Below, one piece after another: positions 1-8,900 of a stretch of DNA of 64,000 nucleotides. The stretch is from contig NZ_JAQTXM010000003.1 of NCBI RefSeq assembly GCF_028688795.1, forward strand, positions 62,001 through 126,000, read 5' to 3'. The notes under the pieces are model-generated. The model saw only the letters and a list, made by a program, of their open reading frames with translations, was not told where the DNA came from and ran no database searches. The number at the start of each line of letters is the position of its first letter. Positions within the stretch are counted from its first letter, which is position 1. The DNA is from Rhodoferax sp. (GTDB lineage Bacteria > Pseudomonadota > Gammaproteobacteria > Burkholderiales > Burkholderiaceae_C). Position numbers and translations under genes: made by a program.

Positions 1-423
1 GGCAGCCACAATCCAGGCCTTTGGATTTACCCACTGGGCCAGCAGACCATCCCTGAACCGTGGCGGTTGGGTCATGCGCTGACCCTGTTCGCCGGGCGCT
101 GGCGCCTTGTAAATCTGCCATGCCAAATACAGCAAAAAAATTGAGCCAACCCAGCGCAGTGCACTCTGCAGTGTCTCCCAGCGCGCCAGCAGGGTTCCTG
201 CACCGTAGCCCAGCATCAAGAGCAATAAGGCAAAGCCCAGGCTGGCACCCAGCACCTGCCTCCAACTTCGCCGCAGGCCAAAGAGTACCCCGCTGCTGGC
301 CGCCACGATATTGACCGGCCCCGGCGAGGCTGATGTGACCACCGCAAAAAGGGACACGGGGAGAATCAGACGTCCAATGGCTGATCTGAGGTCGTCTGCG
401 ATGAGTGCATTGAGTGAAAACAT
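1..423 (-). CDS. LysE/RhtB-family exporter (partial, runs off left edge)
   Basis: Fragment of an inner-membrane exporter of the LysE/RhtB family, which pumps amino acids or related small metabolites out of the cell. From the ATG at 423 there are 141 open codons to base 1 with no stop, so the C-terminal part lies outside the window. The family signature SPGPV is at residues 33-37, preceded by a hydrophobic segment. Further hydrophobic stretches follow, and the late motif W-V-NPKAW is at residues 131-137. The substrate cannot be told from sequence. The gene is divergent from the amidohydrolase gene at 690, with 266 bp between them. Confidence 0.85.
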   Translation of the reverse strand, partial: MFSLNALIADDLRSAIGRLILPVSLFAVVTSASPGPVNIVAASSGVLFGLRRSWRQVLGASLGFALLLLMLGYGAGTLLARWETLQSALRWVGSIFLLYLAWQIYKAPAPGEQGQRMTQPPRFRDGLLAQWVNPKAWIVAA

Positions 424-642
424 GGTGTGGTCAAGTTGAAGTTGCCAAAAGACATTCACCTTAAGCTGTGAAGCTGGCTGTGTCTTGAACGCCATGCGCA
501 AAGCATCGTGACGACGGTCTTTTTCACGCGCTTACCGGCAGGTGTTGGCGCCAGGTATGAGCGCATTGCCGATATCGGAGTAACTTTCCCCGGTTGACAC
601 TGGTTGTATCGTTGGCGTTCATTTGACGTGTTCTACTATGTA

Positions 643-688
643 TTAAATAGCTTCTTACGCTTATATCTAGAGGGCTATAAGTCAATCT
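643..688 (+). repeat. Dispersed 30-nt-core repeat, copy A
   Basis: Core 648-677 starts TAGCTTCTTACGC and ends GGGCTA, exactly 30 nt. It sits directly against the ATG at 690, where a ribosome binding site would be expected. Confidence 0.85.
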
Positions 689-689
689 A

Positions 690-1736
690 ATGAAAACTTT
701 CTACAACCCCCACCACGCCCTGCACCAAGGCAAGCTTGAAATGTTTCGCGGCCAACTGGTGCCATGTTTTGAGGTGCCAGATCGCGTGGACCATGTGTTG
801 GCCGAGTTGCAGCGTCGCCCAATCGGGCCGGTGCTGCCACCGCAGACCTTTGATGACCACGCGCTGACCCGCATCCACAGCTCGCGCTACCTTGATTTTT
901 TGCGTACCGCCTGGGATGAATGGGTGGCGCTGGACGCGGCCAACGCGGCGCGGGACGCGTTGCCCTCAGTCTGGCCGGTGCGCACGCTGCGCTCGGACGT
1001 GCTGCCGGCCAATTTTTCCGCGCGCATGGGGCTGTTTTCAATGGACGCAGGCACACCTTTGACCTCGGGCACCTGGGCGGCGGCGCGGGTCGGGGCTGAC
1101 TGTGCACTGAGTGCGGCCCAAGCCGTGGTGGATGGTGAGCGCGCTGCTTTTGTGCTGACGCGCCCACCGGGCCACCATGCCGGGGCTGATTTTTTTGGCG
1201 GCTATTGCTTTTTGAACAACGCCGCGCTGGCCGCACAGCATCTGCGTGACCACGGCTTTGAGCGGGTCGCCGTGCTGGATATTGACTACCACCATGGCAA
1301 CGGCACGCAGGCCATTTTTTATGACCGGCCCGACGTGTATTTCACCAGCATTCATGGTGATCCGCACACCGAGTACCCGTTCTATCTGGGTTATGCCGAT
1401 GAGTTGGGCGCCGGCGCCGGGCTGGGGGCCAATCGCAATTTCCCGCTGCCGCGCGGCACCGGGTTTGCCGTGTGGCGAGAGGCCTTGGCCCAGGCCTTGC
1501 AAGGCATCAAAGCCTTTGGTGCGCAGGCTCTGGTGGTGTCGTTGGGGCTGGACACCTTTGAGGGTGACCCGATCTCAGGTTTCACGCTGCGCAGTGCGGA
1601 CTACCTGCAGGTGGGCGCCGACTTGGCTGCGGCCGGGTTGCCCACCGTGTTGGTCTATGAAGGCGGTTATGCCGTGGCCGAGGTGGGTGTGAATGCTGTC
1701 AATGTGTTGCAGGGATTCGATTCGGCGGCGGTTTAA
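690..1736 (+). CDS. Histone deacetylase-family amidohydrolase, acetylpolyamine amidohydrolase-like
   Basis: A 348-residue zinc hydrolase of the arginase/deacetylase fold. Members remove acetyl groups from acetylated polyamines or lysines and release acetate. The active site is complete: RPPGHHA at 158-164 gives the catalytic His pair H162/H163, and DIDYHHGNG from 197 gives zinc ligands D199 and H201. A later LGLDTFEGDP motif gives zinc ligand D288, and GGY gives transition-state Tyr 327. The N-terminus (MKTFYNPHH) is typical of the acetylpolyamine subgroup, which supports this start. No good Shine-Dalgarno sequence lies in the normal window, because repeat copy A fills it. Copy B follows the stop at once. 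The gene is not co-transcribed with its neighbours. The exact substrate is not shown by sequence. Confidence 0.88.
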   Translation: MKTFYNPHHALHQGKLEMFRGQLVPCFEVPDRVDHVLAELQRRPIGPVLPPQTFDDHALTRIHSSRYLDFLRTAWDEWVALDAANAARDALPSVWPVRTLRSDVLPANFSARMGLFSMDAGTPLTSGTWAAARVGADCALSAAQAVVDGERAAFVLTRPPGHHAGADFFGGYCFLNNAALAAQHLRDHGFERVAVLDIDYHHGNGTQAIFYDRPDVYFTSIHGDPHTEYPFYLGYADELGAGAGLGANRNFPLPRGTGFAVWREALAQALQGIKAFGAQALVVSLGLDTFEGDPISGFTLRSADYLQVGADLAAAGLPTVLVYEGGYAVAEVGVNAVNVLQGFDSAAV

Positions 1737-1737
1737 A

Positions 1738-1786
1738 AATAATAGCTACTTGTGCATATAAATAAAGGGCTATAGGCCAATTTTGT
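1738..1786 (+). repeat. Dispersed 30-nt-core repeat, copy B
   Basis: Core 1743-1772 (TAGCTACTTGTGC ... AAAGGGCTA) followed by a TAGGCCAATTTT tail. It fills most of the gap between the ends of the converging amidohydrolase and DUF294 genes. Confidence 0.88.
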
Positions 1787-1797
1787 TTAAAAATTCC

Positions 1798-3618
1798 TCA
1801 GGCTTCCAGTCGGTAGTGCAGCCGCAGAAACTGCTTGAACTGGCGGATGATGCCCAGCGCATCGGTCAGCTGGTCGCGGTCCAATGTGCCCAGGCTGCTT
1901 AATTCCACCAGATTGCTGATGGCTTGCCCCAATGAGATTTGGCGCAAGTTGTTGCGCAGCTTCAGGGTCATCATCATGTGCAGGGTCTCCACCAAGTCGC
2001 GCACCAACGCCATGGGCAGGATCTGTCGGTTGGCAAGGGCCTGCAAGCGCTCCACCGTGCCCAGCGCTTCCAGCCGGTATTCCAGCGCCAGTGCGCGCGC
2101 GCCATGCACGATGGGGAAGGTGCCAATTTTTTTCAGGTCAAAGGTTTCTGGTTCGCGGCTGTGCAGCAGCGGCAAGCGCTGCCACCAGCCGCTGGCAGGC
2201 TCAGCAAACTGGTCGATGGCGCTGGCCATGCGCCCAATGAAGGTGTCGCTGCCAATGGCCAGCTTCAAGGCGTAGTCGCGCGCGTTTGCCAGCAGCGCCG
2301 CATCACCCGCCACGGCACGCGCATCCATGAAGATGGCCAAGTTCATCTTGCCCTCGGCGTCGGCGCCATACAGCCACTGGCCAATGGTCTGCCGAAAGGC
2401 GGCCAGGCTTTGGCACCACAGTGGGTTGGTCACCATGATGTTGCCGGGGCATGGCGGGTAACCAAAGGTCAGCAGTGCCGCGCTGAATTGACGGGTGGCT
2501 TCTTCCAGATTGGGGTTGGCATAGCCGTCGCGCAGCAGCAGCGCGTTGTCCTGATCGGTTTTTAAGATTTGTTCGCTTCGGCCTTCGCTGCCCATCACCA
2601 GCAGGCAACTGTTTTGCACCAGTTCAGGCGGGGCCAGCAGCGCCCATAAACGGGCAAAAATCTGGCTATTGAGCTCACTCACCAGCCGGGAGATGATCTC
2701 GATGCGCATGCCCCCGCGCTGCAGCAGCTTGATGGTGTCGTCCACTTGCAGGGCAGCCACTTGCAACTCGGCCACAGTGTGGGCTTGCTCCACCTGCAGT
2801 GTGATCAGGTGCGAGTGGTTTGACATGAAACTCATCAGGTCAAGCTGGCTAAGGATGCCGACGATGGCGTCACCGTCTTTCACCAGCACCCGGTGCACGC
2901 GGTGGCGCAGCATGATCAGCAGCGCGTCAAACAGCTCGGCGTCTGACGACAGCGAGATCAGGTCAAAACGCGTCACCTCGCGCACGGCTAAGCGCGCTGG
3001 CGGTGTGGGGTGCAGCAGGGCGTCACGCAGGTCAGTGGTGGTGAACATGCCAATGCGTTCACCGCCATCTTGGGTGTCGCGCACCAGCGCGTTGGTCAAT
3101 TTTTTCTCAGACAGTCGTTTGCATACCGACACCAGGTCCAGCTGCCCGTCCACGTAAAACGGTTTTTGCAGGTAGGCATCTTTTACCCGAAGCAGCATCA
3201 ATGACAACAGTTCGCGGTTGTGGTTGATGTCTTCATCATCGGCCAGGTTGCTGGCCATGGTGGCAAACACCCGTGCGCTAAACCGCGGGTTGTCGCCCAG
3301 CAGCGCCATCATCGTGGCCTTCGGCAACTGCCACGCACACACTTCGTCCAAGGTTGTGACTGTGGCATGGCTGTGTTGCGTGAGCAGCGCACGCCAACTG
3401 ACAGCCTCGCCGGTGGTGAGCACATGCACATGCCCATCTTCGTCGAGTTGGGCATGCCCGGTCTGCAGCACCCACAGGTATTGCGGCGCGCTGTTGGGCA
3501 GCAGCATGTGGTCGCCGGCGGCGAGTCGCACATGCAGTGCCACCTCACGCACTTGTGTTTGCTCGGTGGCGCTCAGTTCGTTGAAGGGAGCGCGTTCAAA
3601 AGAAAAAGCATTTGACAC
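1798..3618 (-). CDS. Cyclic-nucleotide-binding/CBS/DUF294 nucleotidyltransferase-like protein
   Basis: A soluble regulatory protein of 606 residues. Order: a cNMP-binding-like beta barrel at about 15-140, a CBS pair at about 150-290, then a DUF294 GlnD-like nucleotidyltransferase domain with GSEGR at 343-347 and the metal pair D355/D357 in TDQDN, and a helical C-terminal domain. Proteins of this build often sit beside acetate permeases, as here next to actP. A direct role (nucleotide-controlled modification of a partner) is an inference. The frame is open to 3717, but that start would lie inside the actP terminator. The GTG at 3618 has GGGTGA upstream and gives an SNAFSFE-type N-terminus seen in relatives, so it is preferred. 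A paralogue lies at 22817-24667. Confidence 0.85.
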   Translation of the reverse strand: MSNAFSFERAPFNELSATEQTQVREVALHVRLAAGDHMLLPNSAPQYLWVLQTGHAQLDEDGHVHVLTTGEAVSWRALLTQHSHATVTTLDEVCAWQLPKATMMALLGDNPRFSARVFATMASNLADDEDINHNRELLSLMLLRVKDAYLQKPFYVDGQLDLVSVCKRLSEKKLTNALVRDTQDGGERIGMFTTTDLRDALLHPTPPARLAVREVTRFDLISLSSDAELFDALLIMLRHRVHRVLVKDGDAIVGILSQLDLMSFMSNHSHLITLQVEQAHTVAELQVAALQVDDTIKLLQRGGMRIEIISRLVSELNSQIFARLWALLAPPELVQNSCLLVMGSEGRSEQILKTDQDNALLLRDGYANPNLEEATRQFSAALLTFGYPPCPGNIMVTNPLWCQSLAAFRQTIGQWLYGADAEGKMNLAIFMDARAVAGDAALLANARDYALKLAIGSDTFIGRMASAIDQFAEPASGWWQRLPLLHSREPETFDLKKIGTFPIVHGARALALEYRLEALGTVERLQALANRQILPMALVRDLVETLHMMMTLKLRNNLRQISLGQAISNLVELSSLGTLDRDQLTDALGIIRQFKQFLRLHYRLEA

Positions 3619-3633
3619 AGTTGTCACCCAAAA

Positions 3634-3674
3634 ATAAAAAAAAGGGCTGCAGACAAATCGTCCGCAGCCCTTTG
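3634..3674 (-). terminator. Rho-independent terminator of actP operon
   Basis: On the minus strand, GGGCTGCGGACGA, a short loop and GTCTGCAGCCC form a strong stem followed by eight T residues. It lies 50-90 bp past the actP stop and separates actP from the downstream DUF294 gene. Confidence 0.88.
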
Positions 3675-3723
3675 AGCTGGTTACACCGGAAACCCAAGGG
3701 CTACCGATGCGACACATCTCATA

Positions 3724-5445
3724 TCAATGTCCTGATGCGCCGTCAGCGCCGATGCCGGTTTCAGAACGCACTTGTTGCGCCAGGAAACCTGCGCGGTCTT
3801 GCTTGGCGCGGGCGCTGTTGTCAAGAATCGAGAACAGCCAGATACCCACAAAGCCAATGGTCATGGAGAACAAGGCAGGCGAGGTGTACGGGAACAAGGC
3901 CGAACCCTTGGGGTTACCCAGCGTGGCTTCCCACACGGATGGCGACACCACGGTCAAACCAACAGACGAGATCAGACCCAAAAAGCCACCAATCACGGCG
4001 CCCTTGGTGGTGCAATCTTTCCACAGCACGGACATGAACAGCACAGGGAAGTTGGCAGACGCGGCAATCGCAAAGGCCAAAGACACCATGAACGCAATGT
4101 TTTGCTTCTCAAACACAATGCCCAGGGTCACAGCCAAAATGCCAAGACAAATGGTGGTGATCTTGGAGACGCGCAGTTCGTCGGCACTGTTGGCGTTACC
4201 CTTTTTGATCAAAGTGGCATAGATGTCGTGAGACACAGCAGAAGCGCCAGACAGGGTCAAACCAGCCACCACGGCCAGAATGGTGGCAAAAGCCACAGCC
4301 GAGATAAAGCCCAGGAACACGTTGCCGCCCACGGCGTTGGCCAGGTGGATAGCTGCCATGTTGCCGCCGCCGCGCAAGCCACCCTTGATTGGGTCAATGA
4401 ACTCAGGGTTGGTCAGCACAAAGCTGATCGCGCCAAAACCGATGATGAAGGTCAGCAGGTAGAAGTAACCAATCCAACCTGTAGCCCACATCACAGAAGA
4501 GCGCGCAGCCTTGGCGCTAGGCACCGTGAAGAAGCGCATCAAAATGTGTGGCAAACCAGCGGTACCGAACATCAGCGCCATACCGAAGGAGATGGCGGAG
4601 ATGGGGTCTTTCACAAAGTTGCCTGGGCCCATGATGGACTGACCGGCTGCAGCGGCTACTTCGGCAATCTTGCCGTCTTTCAAAGCCAGATCGGTCTTGA
4701 TCTGCACTGCACCGGCAAACATGGCTTCAAAGCTGAAACCAAAGTGCCACAGCACCGACAAGGACATGAAGGTGGCGCCACCGAGCAGCAAACATGCCTT
4801 GATGATCTGCACCCAAGTGGTGGCTGTCATGCCGCCAAACAGCACGTAAACCATCATGAGCGCGCCCACAATGATCACCGCCACGTAGTATTCCAGACCA
4901 AACAGCAGTTTGATCAGCTGACCGGCACCCACCATCTGAGCAATCAGATAGAAAGCCACCACCACCAGCGTGCCTGAAGCCGCAAAAATGCGGACAGGTT
5001 TTTGCTCAAAGCGGAACGCAGCCACGTCGGCAAAGGTGAACTTGCCCAGGTTACGCAGGCGTTCAGCCATCAGGAAGGTGATGACAGGCCAGCCCACCAG
5101 AAAGCCGATGGAGTAGATCAGACCGTCAAAGCCGCTGGCCATCACGGCTGCGGAAATACCCAGGAAAGACGCGGCAGACATGTAGTCGCCAGCAATCGCC
5201 AAACCGTTTTGGAAGCCGGTGATGCCGCCACCTGCGGTATAGAAGTCAGCAGCCGACTTGGTCTTGGCAGCGGCCCATTTGGTGATGAACAGCGTGAAGA
5301 TCACAAAGGCGGCAAACATGCTGATGGCCGTCCAGTTGGTGGGCTGTTTGACAGCCTGACCCAGATCAGCGCCGGCAGCAAAGGCACCAGCGGAAACAGC
5401 GAGCAGCGAGATGAGCGCAATGGCGCTTTTTGTTGTAGTTTTCAT
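3724..5445 (-). CDS. actP: Cation/acetate symporter ActP
   Basis: Inner-membrane sodium:solute symporter (SLC5/SSS family) of 573 residues that takes up acetate and related short monocarboxylates with a cation. It begins with a cleavable signal-peptide-like segment ([20 protein letters not shown], cut near AFAAGA), as in E. coli ActP. The [10 protein letters not shown] and [11 protein letters not shown] blocks of the first transmembrane repeat are clear, with about 13 transmembrane helices overall. It lies 2 bp after the DUF485 gene on the same strand, the usual yjcH-actP pair, and ends in a strong terminator. Length and motifs match the family. The sensor genes at 8.9-12 kb are the likely controllers, by analogy with Crb-type systems. 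Confidence 0.96.
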   Translation of the reverse strand: MKTTTKSAIALISLLAVSAGAFAAGADLGQAVKQPTNWTAISMFAAFVIFTLFITKWAAAKTKSAADFYTAGGGITGFQNGLAIAGDYMSAASFLGISAAVMASGFDGLIYSIGFLVGWPVITFLMAERLRNLGKFTFADVAAFRFEQKPVRIFAASGTLVVVAFYLIAQMVGAGQLIKLLFGLEYYVAVIIVGALMMVYVLFGGMTATTWVQIIKACLLLGGATFMSLSVLWHFGFSFEAMFAGAVQIKTDLALKDGKIAEVAAAAGQSIMGPGNFVKDPISAISFGMALMFGTAGLPHILMRFFTVPSAKAARSSVMWATGWIGYFYLLTFIIGFGAISFVLTNPEFIDPIKGGLRGGGNMAAIHLANAVGGNVFLGFISAVAFATILAVVAGLTLSGASAVSHDIYATLIKKGNANSADELRVSKITTICLGILAVTLGIVFEKQNIAFMVSLAFAIAASANFPVLFMSVLWKDCTTKGAVIGGFLGLISSVGLTVVSPSVWEATLGNPKGSALFPYTSPALFSMTIGFVGIWLFSILDNSARAKQDRAGFLAQQVRSETGIGADGASGH

Positions 5446-5447
5446 AA

Positions 5448-5756
5448 TTATTTAAGTACCGCTTTGGTGATGGCAGCAGTCAAATCGTCATATTCGCTGT
5501 TGGCGCGACGCACGTAAATCGTGGTGATGATGACGGTGAACACAATCACGCCGAAACCAATGGGTACACCAATGGTCATGACGCCTGCGCCCAGCTTTTG
5601 CGAGAGGAACTCTTTGTTGAAAGCCACGAGCAGGATGAAGCCGTAGTACACGATCATCATGGCCCAGGTCAAGGTCCAGCCAAAGCTGCTGCGCTTGCGC
5701 TTGAGCTCCTGGTATTGCGGGTTATTGATCACCCTCTGTATCAAATCATCTTGCAT
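5448..5756 (-). CDS. yjcH: DUF485 membrane protein (YjcH), ActP partner
   Basis: A 102-residue inner-membrane protein of the DUF485 family with two transmembrane helices (about 27-48 and 60-83) and a charged N-terminal LKRKRS region. Genes of this family almost always precede actP and are co-transcribed with it. The molecular role is not settled, but assembly or modulation of the symporter is the usual proposal. The start at 5756 has GGAGA eight bases upstream on the minus strand. It is the first gene of the actP operon and is divergent from the DUF4212 gene across about 300 bp. Confidence 0.93.
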   Translation of the reverse strand: MQDDLIQRVINNPQYQELKRKRSSFGWTLTWAMMIVYYGFILLVAFNKEFLSQKLGAGVMTIGVPIGFGVIVFTVIITTIYVRRANSEYDDLTAAITKAVLK

Positions 5757-6063
5757 AAATGCGTCTCCGGTGAGTTGTGGAGCGCGAAGGTTATGTGCCG
5801 GTTCTTACCAACTACTTACCTGTTACAGACCAGTCACTGACGAGGGGGCAGTTTTTTAGCGGCAAATCCAGATGTCTCACAGGGGAAACAGGGCGGAAAT
5901 CTATTTTGTAGGGACTTACCCTTGGTTTTCATTGGCGCAAATGTGTTTGTCAGAAAACTGTAGGCAAACCTTTTAATAGTCCACCCCGCAATAGCGCAAG
6001 CACAGCGTGATGTATGGGCGCAGCGAGCAATCGCTGTTCTGTATTTTTAAAATAGGAGACTTC
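5757..6063. promoter_or_regulatory. Divergent intergenic control region between yjcH-actP and DUF4212-symporter
   Basis: A 307-bp stretch without a gene between two divergent transporter operons. It must hold both promoters. It is AT-richer around 5895-6060 and contains the ribosome binding site AATAGGAGAC just before 6064. I could not identify convincing -35/-10 pairs or a known operator, and no copy of the dispersed repeat is present. Confidence 0.55.
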
Positions 6064-6324
6064 ATGAAGCATGACTACGACAGTGGTGCCTACTGGAAAG
6101 AAACCATCAAACTTTTGAGGAACGTGTTGATCCTCTGGTTTTTGGTGTCTTTCGGGGCGGGCATTTTGTTTGTTGACTTTTTCAACCAATTCCACCTTGG
6201 TGGCTACCCCCTGGGATTCTGGTTTGCACACCAGGGCTCAATTTACGTCTTTGTGATCCAGATTTTTTATTACGCCTGGCGCATGAACAACCTGGACATC
6301 AAGTTTGATGTTCATGAAGACTGA
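6064..6324 (+). CDS. DUF4212 small membrane subunit of VC_2705-type symporter
   Basis: An 86-residue membrane protein of the DUF4212 family. The N-terminus has the family's Y-W-K-E-T-I motif (residues 9-14), followed by two transmembrane segments (about 18-40 and 56-75). These small proteins are encoded just before a sodium:solute symporter of the VC_2705 subfamily, and the pair is thought to act as one transporter. The start at 6064 is chosen because AGGAG lies eight bases upstream, although the frame is open back to 6007. The symporter gene starts 10 bp after the stop. Confidence 0.93.
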   Translation: MKHDYDSGAYWKETIKLLRNVLILWFLVSFGAGILFVDFFNQFHLGGYPLGFWFAHQGSIYVFVIQIFYYAWRMNNLDIKFDVHED

Positions 6325-6334
6325 GGACTGACAC

Positions 6335-8140
6335 ATGGATCTTCAAACCACAATCTACATCATGGTGGGCTTGAGCTTTGCGCTCTACATCGGTATTGCC
6401 ATTTGGGCACGTGCCGGCTCCACCAGTGAGTTCTACTCTGCCGGCGGCGCCGTGCACCCTGTGCTGAACGGCATGGCCACCGGCGCTGACTGGATGTCTG
6501 CCGCTTCGTTCATCTCCATGGCCGGCCTGATCGCCAACATGGGTTATGGCGGCGGCTTGTTCCTGATGGGTTGGACCGGTGGCTACGTGCTGCTGGCCAT
6601 GTTGCTGGCACCGTATCTGCGCAAGTTCGGTAAATTTACCGTGCCGCAGTTCATTGGTGACCGTTTCTACTCCAAGGGTGCGTCGCTGATTGCCGTGATC
6701 TGCCTGTTGACCGCGTCGCTGACGTACATCATTGGTCAAATGACCGGTGTGGGCGTGGCGTTCTCGCGTTTCCTGGGCGTGTCGTCTGAGACCGGCATTT
6801 ATGTTGGCATGGGCATCGTGTTCCTGTACGCGGTGTTTGGCGGCATGAAGGGTATCACCTACACCCAGGTGGCACAGTACATCGTGCTGATTCTGGCCTA
6901 CACCGTGCCTGCGGTGTTCATCTCGCTGCAACTCACGGGCGATTTCCTGCCGCAAATCGGTCTGGGTGGCACCATGACCGGCACCGACATGTCTTTGCTG
7001 GCCAAGCTCGACGGCGTGGTCACTGACCTTGGTTTTGGTAAATACACCACCACCACGGCCGGCAGCACGTTGAACATGTTTGTGTACACCATGTCGCTCA
7101 TGATCGGAACTGCGGGCCTGCCGCACGTCATCATGCGATTCTTCACAGTGCCAACCGTCAAAGACGCACGTTCTTCAGCTGGTTGGGCGTTGGTGTTCAT
7201 TGCCATTCTGTACACCACAGCACCTGCTGTGGCGGCCATGGCCAAACTGAACCTGCACTCGACGGTGAACACCGCGGTGGTCAAGGGTGGTGACTTGTAC
7301 GCTCCTGAAGCCAGCATCGTGGCTGAGACACGTCCTGACTGGATGAAGCGTTGGGAAAAAACCGGTCTGCTGAAGTTTGAAGACAAAAACGGTGACGGTC
7401 GCATTCAGTACTACAACGACAAGTCCAAGAATCCTGAAGCTGTGGCCAAGGCTACTGCTGCGGGCTGGAAGGGCAATGAGCTGACAGTGAACGCCGACAT
7501 TATTGTGTTGGCCAACCCTGAAATTGCGTTGTTGCCTAACTGGGTGATTGGCTTGGTGGCTGCTGGCGGTTTGGCTGCTGCGCTGTCTACGGCGGCTGGT
7601 TTGCTGATGGCGATTTCTTCTGCGGTGTCGCATGACCTGATCAAGAACATCTTTGTTCCTGACATTTCCGAGAAGAACGAGCTGTTGGCGGGCAAGATTG
7701 CCATGGCGGGTGCGATTGTGGTGGCGGGTTATCTGGGCTTGAATCCGCCCGGATTTGCGGCGGGTACCGTGGCCTTGGCCTTCGGTATTGCGGCCAGCTC
7801 GCTGTTCCCAGCCATCATGATGGGTATCTTCAGCAAGAAGATGAACAAGGAAGGCGCCATGGCCGGTATGCTGGCTGGTCTGTTCATCACCTTGTTCTAC
7901 GTGTTTGCGCACAAGGGTATTTTCTTCATCAAGGGCACCGAGTTCCTCGGCCTCATTGGTGGCGCAAACCCCTTCTTTGGCATCACGCCTGAAGCCTTTG
8001 GTGCCATTGGCGCTATCGTGAACTTTGCTGTGGCATTCGCTGTGGACAAAGTTACCCCTGAGCCTCCTGAGCATATTCAGCACATGGTTGAAGCCGTGCG
8101 TATTCCACGTGGCTCCAAGCTGGTGGACGGTTCTCACTAA
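6335..8140 (+). CDS. Sodium:solute symporter, VC_2705 subfamily
   Basis: A 601-residue SLC5/SSS-type inner-membrane symporter. The first repeat has EFYSAGGAV and GADWMSAASF blocks like those of ActP, and about 13 transmembrane helices are visible. Unlike ActP it has no signal peptide and carries a hydrophilic insert of about 90 residues (roughly 305-395). This insert contains an EF-hand-like loop, DKNGDGRI, from residue 350. The family is linked to short-chain carboxylate uptake, but the substrate here is unknown. It is preceded by DUF4212 in the same operon and followed by two hairpins, the second a good terminator. Having two SSS carboxylate systems back to back suggests different affinities or substrates. 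Confidence 0.92.
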   Translation: MDLQTTIYIMVGLSFALYIGIAIWARAGSTSEFYSAGGAVHPVLNGMATGADWMSAASFISMAGLIANMGYGGGLFLMGWTGGYVLLAMLLAPYLRKFGKFTVPQFIGDRFYSKGASLIAVICLLTASLTYIIGQMTGVGVAFSRFLGVSSETGIYVGMGIVFLYAVFGGMKGITYTQVAQYIVLILAYTVPAVFISLQLTGDFLPQIGLGGTMTGTDMSLLAKLDGVVTDLGFGKYTTTTAGSTLNMFVYTMSLMIGTAGLPHVIMRFFTVPTVKDARSSAGWALVFIAILYTTAPAVAAMAKLNLHSTVNTAVVKGGDLYAPEASIVAETRPDWMKRWEKTGLLKFEDKNGDGRIQYYNDKSKNPEAVAKATAAGWKGNELTVNADIIVLANPEIALLPNWVIGLVAAGGLAAALSTAAGLLMAISSAVSHDLIKNIFVPDISEKNELLAGKIAMAGAIVVAGYLGLNPPGFAAGTVALAFGIAASSLFPAIMMGIFSKKMNKEGAMAGMLAGLFITLFYVFAHKGIFFIKGTEFLGLIGGANPFFGITPEAFGAIGAIVNFAVAFAVDKVTPEPPEHIQHMVEAVRIPRGSKLVDGSH

Positions 8141-8199
8141 GCAACAGGTCTGTACCTGAGTCAACCCCTTGCCCGCAGTGGTGGGCAGGGGTGACAATC

Positions 8200-8234
8200 A
8201 AAGCCCTGTCGGTCATGCTGGCAGGGCTTTTTAC
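8200..8234 (+). terminator. Rho-independent terminator after the VC_2705 symporter
   Basis: AAGCCCTG (8201-8208) pairs with CAGGGCTT (8222-8229) and is followed by a short T run. A second GC-rich hairpin, CCTTGCCC/GGGCAGGG, lies just before it at about 8167-8191. Confidence 0.8.
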
Positions 8235-8252
8235 TTGAACTGGAGCTGAAAA

Positions 8253-8606
8253 ATGGTGTTTGACATCAGCGTCGCGATGACGTGGATTTTGTTTTTGGCG
8301 CTGTTTCCGATCGGCTTTGTCTGGCTGCGCCGGTCCTGGCGCATCGTGGCCTACCGTGATTTTTCAGAGGTGGGTGTCAAACGCGGTGAGGCACCCCCCA
8401 ACCCCGAGAAGTTTGCACCCTATGAGATGGCCATTAACCTGATCGCCGGGACCATCATTGTGTGTGTGATCGGGGCGGTCCTTGCGGGCTACTGGGACTA
8501 CAGCACCTGGAGCGCCGTGGCTGGCAGCACCATCTGGTGCAAGTTCATTGGCAGTTTTGCGCTCAGCCGCCATGCGCATGCCAGTTGGCTCAAGGGCAAG
8601 GCCTGA
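8253..8606 (+). CDS. Small inner-membrane protein of unknown function
   Basis: A 117-residue protein with two hydrophobic segments (about 7-25 and 60-82) separated by a basic stretch (RRSWRIVAYRDF) and a proline-rich turn. It ends with a charged tail. I do not recognise a named family. The start at 8253 is preceded by GGAGCTG. It lies between the symporter terminator and the sensor-kinase operon on the same strand. This suggests a link with the carboxylate sensing genes, but the sequence itself shows no function. Confidence 0.7.
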   Translation: MVFDISVAMTWILFLALFPIGFVWLRRSWRIVAYRDFSEVGVKRGEAPPNPEKFAPYEMAINLIAGTIIVCVIGAVLAGYWDYSTWSAVAGSTIWCKFIGSFALSRHAHASWLKGKA

Positions 8607-8685
8607 GTGTCTGGTGTGCCCCGTCATGGCCTGTTTGTCTAACCATGCCGGGTAGTCTTTAACCCACCAAAGTTAGCGCACAAAC

Positions 8686-8898
8686 ATGTCCAACAGCTTG
8701 ACAACCCAGCGCCTGGTGGCTCTTTTCTGCTGTGGTTGGCTGCTGCTTAATTTTCCGCTGCTGGGCCTGTGGGACATGGATGTCAAGGTGTTCGGCATAC
8801 CGCTGTTTCCAGCTGCGTTGCTGACGCTGTGGGGCTTGCTGATTGCGGCACTGGCCTGGCTGATGGAGCGGCACCCGCCTGACGGGCAGGACGATTGA
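8686..8898 (+). CDS. Very small membrane protein upstream of the SLC5-sensor kinase
   Basis: A 70-residue protein, nearly all hydrophobic, with two predicted transmembrane segments (about 10-27 and 37-60) and an acidic tail (PPDGQDD). Its stop at 8896-8898 lies 2 bp before the ATG of the sensor kinase, so the two are translationally close and surely co-transcribed. Similar short proteins precede SLC5-kinase genes in other proteobacteria. A role as helper subunit of the sensor's transporter domain, parallel to DUF485 and DUF4212, is my inference. Confidence 0.75.
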   Translation: MSNSLTTQRLVALFCCGWLLLNFPLLGLWDMDVKVFGIPLFPAALLTLWGLLIAALAWLMERHPPDGQDD

Positions 8899-8900
8899 CC

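Noticed and set aside
3619..3717. Longer N-terminus for the first DUF294 protein
   Set aside because: It would be encoded by the actP terminator hairpin and T run.
5757..6063. CrbR-type operator or sigma-54 promoter in the actP divergent region
   Set aside because: No GG-N10-GC element or clear conserved palindrome could be identified by eye.
6299..8197. Long minus-strand frames opposite the symporter
   Set aside because: Mirror frames produced by high-GC codon use; rich in His, Gln and Arg with no family features. The same applies to many long antisense frames elsewhere.
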